A DNA stretch of 19,430 nt from CAZAPZ01 sp964487285 (GTDB lineage Bacteria > Campylobacterota_A > Desulfurellia > JAADFJ01): assembly GCA_964487285.1 (NCBI GenBank), contig CAZAPZ010000023.1, positions 1-19,430 of the forward strand, in the 5' to 3' direction. Positions 14,924-19,430 of this stretch are shown piece by piece (position 1 is the first letter of the stretch; each line of letters starts with the position of its first letter). A model generated the notes under the pieces. The model worked only from the letters and a program-made list of their open reading frames with translations. It made no database searches and was not told the origin of the DNA. The position numbers and the translations under genes were made by a program.

Positions 14924-15433
14924 ATGGAACACGTTGCAATGAATACATTAATTTGGGAAGCTGCCGTAGTGCTGTGGATTATAGGTTTTGTGGAAATGGG
15001 GATTGGTAAAAATAAGCCGAGAGATTTTGGATGGGTGTTAGTTACGGGTGGTTTAATGGAAACAATAGCTTTGGCATTTCTTATTGCAGCAGGAGATATG
15101 TTCGGGGCAACTGCTGCAGCTGCTTTCATATTGCTGTTATGGATATTGGGAGCACCCTTGGTTATGAATGAGGAGCCGAGTCAGGTACAAACGCATGCGA
15201 TGTGGTTTACAGGCTTTTATTTCTTATGTGCAGCAATCTTTTTGGGTTCACATGGCTTAATTTGGCTTACAGTGGCATTTGGATTATTGGTTCCACTTTT
15301 ATGGTTTCTTGCCATTGCAACATACACAGGTAAACATGGTTTTGCAAAAGTTGCCGGATTTATATCGGCAGTAGATGGAATTATATTCTTTATAATTGCA
15401 TTCAGTACATCAATTGGGGTGCATCTGGGATAA
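14924..15433 (+). CDS. AmiS/UreI-family membrane channel
   Basis: A 169-residue, very hydrophobic inner-membrane protein with about six membrane segments: near 9-27, 37-58, 61-80, 91-110, 112-132 and 141-162. Polar loops are short. Size and spacing fit the AmiS/UreI family, whose characterised members pass urea (UreI) or are linked to short-chain amides (AmiS). No urease or amidase gene is in the window, so urea transport is not supported here. Its position directly before 3-hydroxybutyryl-CoA dehydrogenase and thiolase suggests a channel for a small acid or amide linked to acyl-CoA oxidation (inference). AAGGGGAG precedes the ATG at 14924; a second ATG at codon 6 is possible. Confidence 0.82.
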   Translation: MEHVAMNTLIWEAAVVLWIIGFVEMGIGKNKPRDFGWVLVTGGLMETIALAFLIAAGDMFGATAAAAFILLLWILGAPLVMNEEPSQVQTHAMWFTGFYFLCAAIFLGSHGLIWLTVAFGLLVPLLWFLAIATYTGKHGFAKVAGFISAVDGIIFFIIAFSTSIGVHLG

Positions 15434-15455
15434 TTGATAATTACAAATGACTGAT

Positions 15456-15460
15456 GGAGG
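15456..15460 (+). promoter_or_regulatory. Shine-Dalgarno site before tandem GTG start codons
   Basis: GGAGG lies three bases before the GTG at 15464 and six before the GTG at 15467. The second spacing is closer to the optimum, so 15467 is preferred. Confidence 0.6.
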
Positions 15461-15466
15461 TTTGTG

Positions 15467-16342
15467 GTGAAAATTCTTATAATCGGTGCGGGTACAATGG
15501 GTTCCGGCATTGCACAAGTTGCAATACAATCAGGACATTCAACAACACTTATGGATGTCTCAACCAAAGTAATATCAGCTGCTAAATTAAAGATCGAAAA
15601 CGGTTTAAACAAGCTTGTACAAAAAGGGATCATTGCTGATGATAAAAGAAGTGATGCGTTATCTAATATAGCATATACCAATAGCTATGATAAGATGAAA
15701 CAGGTTGATTTAGCTATTGAAGCTGCCACTGAGCTTATTGACATAAAGGAGATGATAATTAGGCAGGCATCCGAGTTTGTTAAAGACGGTGGAATATTTG
15801 CCACAAATACTTCCTCTATTCCAATATCGCTTCTCGCAAACAGCTTTAAAGACCCGTCGCGTTTTATCGGCATTCATTTTATGAACCCTGTACCGCTGAT
15901 GAAAGGTGTTGAGATTATTCCGGGAATTGAGACAACAAAAAAGACTGTTGAGGAAGCTGTAAAATTTGTAAAAGATATGGGTAAGATTCCATCAAAGGCT
16001 AGCGATACTGCAGGCTTCATAACTAACAGGCTTATTGGAATCTATCTAAACGAGGCAGCTGAAACGGTTCTTGAAGGCAACGATCCTGTTGAAGTTGATC
16101 GGATGATGAAAGTTTGTTTCAATATGCCTATGGGACCATGTGAGCTTATTGATCTTATAGGTGTTGATGTAACAGTAGATATGCTTAATGTTATGTCAAA
16201 AGCATTCGGCGATCGTTATATTCCAAATTCACTTTTGATGCAGCTTTATAATTCGGGGAATATGGGGAAAAAGTCAGGCAGTGGTTTTTACCGCTACGAG
16301 AAAGGTAAAAGACAGGAAAGCATGATAAGGAGCGGTAAATGA
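15467..16342 (+). CDS. 3-hydroxybutyryl-CoA (3-hydroxyacyl-CoA) dehydrogenase
   Basis: A 291-residue cytosolic enzyme oxidising (S)-3-hydroxyacyl-CoA to 3-oxoacyl-CoA with NAD(P). The N terminus is a Rossmann fold with IIGAGTMGSGIAQVA (about 5-19). The catalytic dyad is visible as H137 in GIHFMNPVPLMKGVE and E149 at its end. FITNRLIGIYLNEA follows, then the helical C-terminal dimerisation domain with CFNMPMGPCELIDLIGVD. The length is that of the short FadB2/Hbd class, which prefers four-carbon substrates. The start is a GTG, chosen for its spacing from GGAGG; another GTG is one codon earlier. Its TGA overlaps the ATG of the thiolase gene (ATGA), so the two steps are translationally coupled. 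Confidence 0.94.
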   Translation: MKILIIGAGTMGSGIAQVAIQSGHSTTLMDVSTKVISAAKLKIENGLNKLVQKGIIADDKRSDALSNIAYTNSYDKMKQVDLAIEAATELIDIKEMIIRQASEFVKDGGIFATNTSSIPISLLANSFKDPSRFIGIHFMNPVPLMKGVEIIPGIETTKKTVEEAVKFVKDMGKIPSKASDTAGFITNRLIGIYLNEAAETVLEGNDPVEVDRMMKVCFNMPMGPCELIDLIGVDVTVDMLNVMSKAFGDRYIPNSLLMQLYNSGNMGKKSGSGFYRYEKGKRQESMIRSGK

Positions 16343-17529
16343 ATAATGTTTATATAATAGGCAATGCGCGAACTCCCAGTGGAAAATTCGGAGGTGCGTT
16401 TAAGAATTTGAGGCCGGCAGAACTCGGTGCTTTTGCGTTCAAAGAGGCAATGAAACGATCGAATATAGAAGGCGGAGATTTAGACCTTTATACCGTGGGC
16501 AATGTGCTTAGAGGAGGACAGGGTCAGGCTGTATCACGGCAAACTGCTCTTTTGGCAGGTGTTCCAAAAACTGTTGACGGATTTGCGATTGATATGGTCT
16601 GTTCATCCGGTATGGCAGCGGTTATGACAGGAGCTATGGCAATAAAAGCCGAAGATGCGCATCTTGTTGCAGCAGGCGGCACCGAATCGATGAGCCAGGC
16701 AGCTTTGGCATACGCGCCTTCTGTAAGATGGGGAATAAAACATCTGATAGGCAGAGAGGTTAAGCTTATGGATTTGATGCTCACCGACGGTTTAATAGAT
16801 CCTGTAAGCGGAGAGATGATGGGAATTCAAACCGAAAAGGTTGCGGCTGTTCACAGCATAACAAGGGAAGAACTTGATGAAGTTGCTTATAATAGTAATA
16901 AAAGAGCGGCGGAAGCTACGGAAAACGGTATCTTGGCAAAAGAGATAATTTCTGTCACAGTCAAAACAAGAAAGGGCGATATAATAGTTGACAGAGATGA
17001 AGGAATAAGACCTCAAACGACTATGGAATCGCTCGGCAAACTCAGACCCGCTTTCAAAAAAGACGGTGTTCTCACTGCTGGTAATTCTTCACAAATCTCA
17101 GATGGTGCTGCCATGCTGATTCTCGCAGATGATGATGCTATCAAAAAACACAACTTGATCCCAACAGCAAAAATACTCGGATATTCGTGGCTTGGTGGAG
17201 AAGGATGGGAATTTTCCAATATTCCCGGTAAGGCTACCGATGTTTTATTAAAAAAACTCGGTATGAAAATTGATGATTTTGATTATTTTGAATCAAATGA
17301 GGCTTTTGCAATAAACAATGTTCTGCTTCATAGACATTTTCCTATCGATTATGAGAGAATAAATGTGTTCGGAGGTGCTGTGGCGCTTGGACATCCAATC
17401 GGATCATCAGGAGCAAGGATAATAGGTACATTGTTAAATGTCCTGAAAACAAAAGATGCAAAAAGAGGCATAGCAATGATTTGCCATGGTCTTGGTGGAG
17501 CAACGGCAATAGCAGTAGAAAGAGTATAA
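16339..17529 (+). CDS. Acetyl-CoA acetyltransferase (thiolase)
   Basis: A 396-residue thiolase II-type enzyme cleaving acetoacetyl-CoA (or another 3-oxoacyl-CoA) with CoA to two acyl-CoAs. The nucleophile is C88 in DMVCSSGMAAV. H352 lies in GGAVALGHPIGSSGAR and the second catalytic Cys is C382 in ICHGLGGATA, where many relatives have CIGGGMG or CNGGG. SNEAFAINNVLL (319-330) replaces the common NEAFAAQ. All core catalytic residues are present. AAGGAG (16327-16332) precedes the ATG, which overlaps the dehydrogenase stop. With the dehydrogenase and the canonical hydratase it completes butyrate beta-oxidation. The reverse, biosynthetic direction cannot be excluded from sequence. Thirteen bases after its stop the sequence enters an assembly gap. 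Confidence 0.94.
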   Translation: MNNVYIIGNARTPSGKFGGAFKNLRPAELGAFAFKEAMKRSNIEGGDLDLYTVGNVLRGGQGQAVSRQTALLAGVPKTVDGFAIDMVCSSGMAAVMTGAMAIKAEDAHLVAAGGTESMSQAALAYAPSVRWGIKHLIGREVKLMDLMLTDGLIDPVSGEMMGIQTEKVAAVHSITREELDEVAYNSNKRAAEATENGILAKEIISVTVKTRKGDIIVDRDEGIRPQTTMESLGKLRPAFKKDGVLTAGNSSQISDGAAMLILADDDAIKKHNLIPTAKILGYSWLGGEGWEFSNIPGKATDVLLKKLGMKIDDFDYFESNEAFAINNVLLHRHFPIDYERINVFGGAVALGHPIGSSGARIIGTLLNVLKTKDAKRGIAMICHGLGGATAIAVERV

Positions 17530-17541
17530 AAGGAAGTTGAT

Positions 17542-17641
17542 NNNNNNNNNNNNNNNNNNNNNNNNNNNNNNNNNNNNNNNNNNNNNNNNNNNNNNNNNNN
17601 NNNNNNNNNNNNNNNNNNNNNNNNNNNNNNNNNNNNNNNNN
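17542..17641. other. Assembly gap of exactly 100 N
   Basis: One hundred consecutive N, the conventional length for a scaffold gap of unknown size. A purine-rich AAAGGAAG just before it looks like a ribosome binding site, so another gene may start inside the gap. The true distance between the thiolase and acyl-CoA synthetase genes is unknown. Confidence 0.97.
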
Positions 17642-17828
17642 TTGATAGAGCTGAAAAAATCAAAATTTTCCTCTACAGAGTCAATCTTCCGGAATTTCCC
17701 AAAGAGAAACGGGTGCCGGTGTTTATAAATTTATTGACCTTACTCACCTAACATAGCTCTCAGCATAGAGAGAAAGTATTCAGTGTGTAAGGTCAATTAT
17801 TAACATAAAATAATAAGGAGGAATTCTT
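17642..17828 (+). other. Post-gap region: possible 3' gene fragment and leader of the acyl-CoA synthetase
   Basis: One plus-strand frame is open from the gap edge at 17644 to a TAA at 17749-17751 (35 residues, ending INLLTLLT). It could be the 3' end of a gene lost in the gap. A minus-strand frame across 17642-17730 is also open, so the evidence is weak. The rest is non-coding and contains a long inverted repeat and an AT-rich stretch before the synthetase ribosome binding site. Confidence 0.3.
17733..17797 (+). promoter_or_regulatory. Long nested inverted repeat upstream of the acyl-CoA synthetase
   Basis: ATTGACCTTACTCAC (17733-17747) pairs with GTGTGTAAGGTCAAT (17783-17797) at 14 of 15 positions, including an unbroken outer 11. 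Inside the 35-base loop, CTCTC (17757-17761) and GAGAG (17768-17772) form a second hairpin. It ends 31 bases before the synthetase ATG. There is no T-run after it, so a factor-independent terminator is unlikely. An operator pair or a structured 5' leader fits better. Confidence 0.6.
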
Positions 17829-19430
17829 ATGGATATGAAAAATTTATTTAAAGAAGTCATGGATCTTAATATGATGGATGATAATGACAACAAGGAGGCT
17901 AAAGCAAGAGCTTTTTTTGAAAAGTTAAATTATATGAAGCTTCCCGAATACTTTAACTGGGCCGAAGAAATTTTTGAAGGACTTCATGTGAAGGATCGGG
18001 GCAACAAGACGGCTCTTATCTGGAGAGATATTGCCGCTAAAGAGGAAAAACGCTATTCCTACAGAGAATTTGCAGCCAATGGAAACAGGATACTGAATCT
18101 GCTTCGTGGCGCCGGTGTGGAAAAAGGGAACAATATGTATATGATGATTTCCATTGTTCCTGAAACCTGGTTTTCAAGTTTTGCAGCCGTAAAAGGTGGA
18201 ATTATTGCTGTTCCCACAGCAACAACCATGACAGTCAGAGAACTTCAGTTTCGGTTTGAAATCTATACTCCCGATGTGATAATGGTTGATGCAGCTTTTA
18301 CGGATATTGTGGATGAAGCCATAAAAATTACCGGCGTTACGCCAAAAATAAAAATTGTTCTCGGCCGGGCTGATGGATGGAAGAGTTATAGTGATATTGA
18401 AAAAGAGGCTGCAACTGCCGAACCTGCAAAAACTAAATCATCAGAAACATTGTTCTGCTTTTTTACATCGGGAACAACGGGACTTGCAAAAAGAGTCGGG
18501 CACTCTGCAGCTTATCCCATAGGACATCTTTCCACTTCTGTTATAGCAGGCATAAGACCGGATGATATTCACAACAACTTAAGTTCTCCCGGATGGGCAA
18601 AATGGGCATGGAGCAGCTTTTTCGGCCCGTTGAATGTTGGAGCAACTGTAACAGGATTTAATTTTAAAGTTCTTGACGGAACACAATATATGGAATCTCT
18701 GGTAGCAGCAAAGGTATCCACTTTCTGCGCTCCTCCAACAGCATGGAGAATGTTTATCAATCTTGATCTTACAAAATTTGATCTTTCCAACCTGCGCCAG
18801 TCCATTGGTGCCGGTGAACCGTTGAACCCTGAAGTTATAAACCAGTGGAAAAAAGCTACCGGAACGGAGATCCGCGATTTTTACGGTCAGACAGAGTCCT
18901 CGGCAATGATAGGCAATCCTCCGTGGATGACAGGCAAAATGCGTTATGGCTCTTTTGGATATCCTTCCTTTATGTATGATATAGTATTGCTTGATGATGA
19001 AGGAAAAGAGATAGCAGCTCCGGATACACCGGGACATATTGCCGTGAGACTTACCAAATGGAGACCAATTGGACTTTTTGCAGAATATATCGGCAATCCT
19101 GAGCAGATGGCAGATGTTTTCATTGGCAACTACTATTATACAGGCGATCGTGCTTCTTTTGATGCGGATGGCTATTGGTGGTTTGTGGGAAGGGCTGATG
19201 ATGTTATCAAGTCTTCCGATTATCGTATAGGACCTTTTGAGGTTGAAAGTGCCCTTGTTGAGCATCCTGCTGTTGGAGAAGCTGCTATCGTAGGTGTGCC
19301 TGATCCAAAGAGATATCAGCTGGTAAAAGCCTTTGTTATTTTAAACCAGGGGTATGAGCCTTCAAAAGAGCTGGCGCTTGAACTTTTTCAGCATACCATG
19401 GACATTCTTGCAAAATTCAAGATTCCGAGA
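17829..19430 (+). CDS. Acyl-CoA synthetase (AMP-forming, medium/short-branched-chain type), 3' end outside the window
   Basis: The frame is open from the ATG at 17829 to the window edge (534 complete codons); about 30-40 residues should be missing. Adenylating-enzyme motifs in order: phosphate-binding FFTSGTTGLAKRVGHS (211-226, Ala where Pro is usual), FYGQTESS (351-358), YYTGDRASFDADGYWWFVGRADDVIKSS (437-463), and the hinge Asp and Lys in that last segment. The sequence ends at KFKIPR, just before the PKTxxGK motif that carries the catalytic lysine. It resembles AcsM/MbcS-type synthetases for short, branched or medium acids, and a role in making the acyl-CoA used by this locus is inferred. 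AAGGAGG lies six bases before the ATG. An adjacent assembly gap makes linkage to the upstream operon less certain. Confidence 0.9.
   Translation, partial: MDMKNLFKEVMDLNMMDDNDNKEAKARAFFEKLNYMKLPEYFNWAEEIFEGLHVKDRGNKTALIWRDIAAKEEKRYSYREFAANGNRILNLLRGAGVEKGNNMYMMISIVPETWFSSFAAVKGGIIAVPTATTMTVRELQFRFEIYTPDVIMVDAAFTDIVDEAIKITGVTPKIKIVLGRADGWKSYSDIEKEAATAEPAKTKSSETLFCFFTSGTTGLAKRVGHSAAYPIGHLSTSVIAGIRPDDIHNNLSSPGWAKWAWSSFFGPLNVGATVTGFNFKVLDGTQYMESLVAAKVSTFCAPPTAWRMFINLDLTKFDLSNLRQSIGAGEPLNPEVINQWKKATGTEIRDFYGQTESSAMIGNPPWMTGKMRYGSFGYPSFMYDIVLLDDEGKEIAAPDTPGHIAVRLTKWRPIGLFAEYIGNPEQMADVFIGNYYYTGDRASFDADGYWWFVGRADDVIKSSDYRIGPFEVESALVEHPAVGEAAIVGVPDPKRYQLVKAFVILNQGYEPSKELALELFQHTMDILAKFKIPR

Noticed and set aside
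18579..19265. Minus-strand open frame of 228 codons opposite the acyl-CoA synthetase
   Set aside because: The plus strand shows all adenylation motifs in order; the antisense product is rich in Cys, Arg and His without domain logic.

Overview
The window is a moderately AT-rich bacterial locus devoted almost entirely to CoA-ester chemistry: oxidation of short and branched fatty acids. It carries a coenzyme-B12 mutase (IcmF type), two acyl-CoA dehydrogenases, three crotonase-fold proteins, 3-hydroxyacyl-CoA dehydrogenase, thiolase, phosphotransacetylase, an acyl-CoA synthetase and a membrane iron-sulfur protein of the ETF:menaquinone oxidoreductase (EMO/HdrD-like) type. This set, with a DUF6125-type protein, suggests a Gram-negative anaerobic or anaerobically respiring bacterium (Deferribacterota- or Desulfobacterota-like). 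That placement is an inference from gene content, not proven. No rRNA, tRNA, CRISPR array or mobile element was seen.

Layout. Positions 3-164 hold the probable 3' end of an unrecognised plus-strand gene. On the minus strand, reading leftward from 5797, lie icmF, an ECHDC3-like crotonase, a DUF6125-like protein and phosphotransacetylase (ends at 298), in a tight operon with gaps of 21-27 bases. Facing away from it, a plus-strand operon starts at 5864: IclR-family regulator, isovaleryl-CoA-dehydrogenase-like enzyme, AtuA-like protein (DUF1446), a small AtuA ferredoxin-fold protein, crotonase, a long VLCAD-like acyl-CoA dehydrogenase, canonical enoyl-CoA hydratase and the EMO-like protein (ends at 14765). 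The 66-base divergent intergenic region contains a perfect 11-base inverted repeat overlapping a good sigma70-type promoter, the obvious candidate operator for the IclR protein.

After a 158-base leader-like region with mini-ORFs and a dyad just before the ribosome binding site come an AmiS/UreI-family membrane channel, 3-hydroxybutyryl-CoA dehydrogenase and acetyl-CoA acetyltransferase. A run of exactly 100 N (17542-17641) is a scaffold gap. Past it, a long nested inverted repeat precedes an acyl-CoA synthetase that runs off the window end.

How it may work together (inference): the synthetase activates a short or branched acid. IcmF interconverts isobutyryl-CoA and n-butyryl-CoA, and possibly isovaleryl-CoA and pivalyl-CoA. 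The dehydrogenases, hydratase, hydroxyacyl dehydrogenase and thiolase complete beta-oxidation to acetyl-CoA. Pta converts acetyl-CoA to acetyl phosphate, and the EMO-like protein passes ETF electrons to menaquinone. ETF, acetate kinase and any biotin-dependent acyl-CoA carboxylase are absent from the window. The least explained part is the AtuA pair with its IVD-like dehydrogenase and a one-glutamate crotonase.
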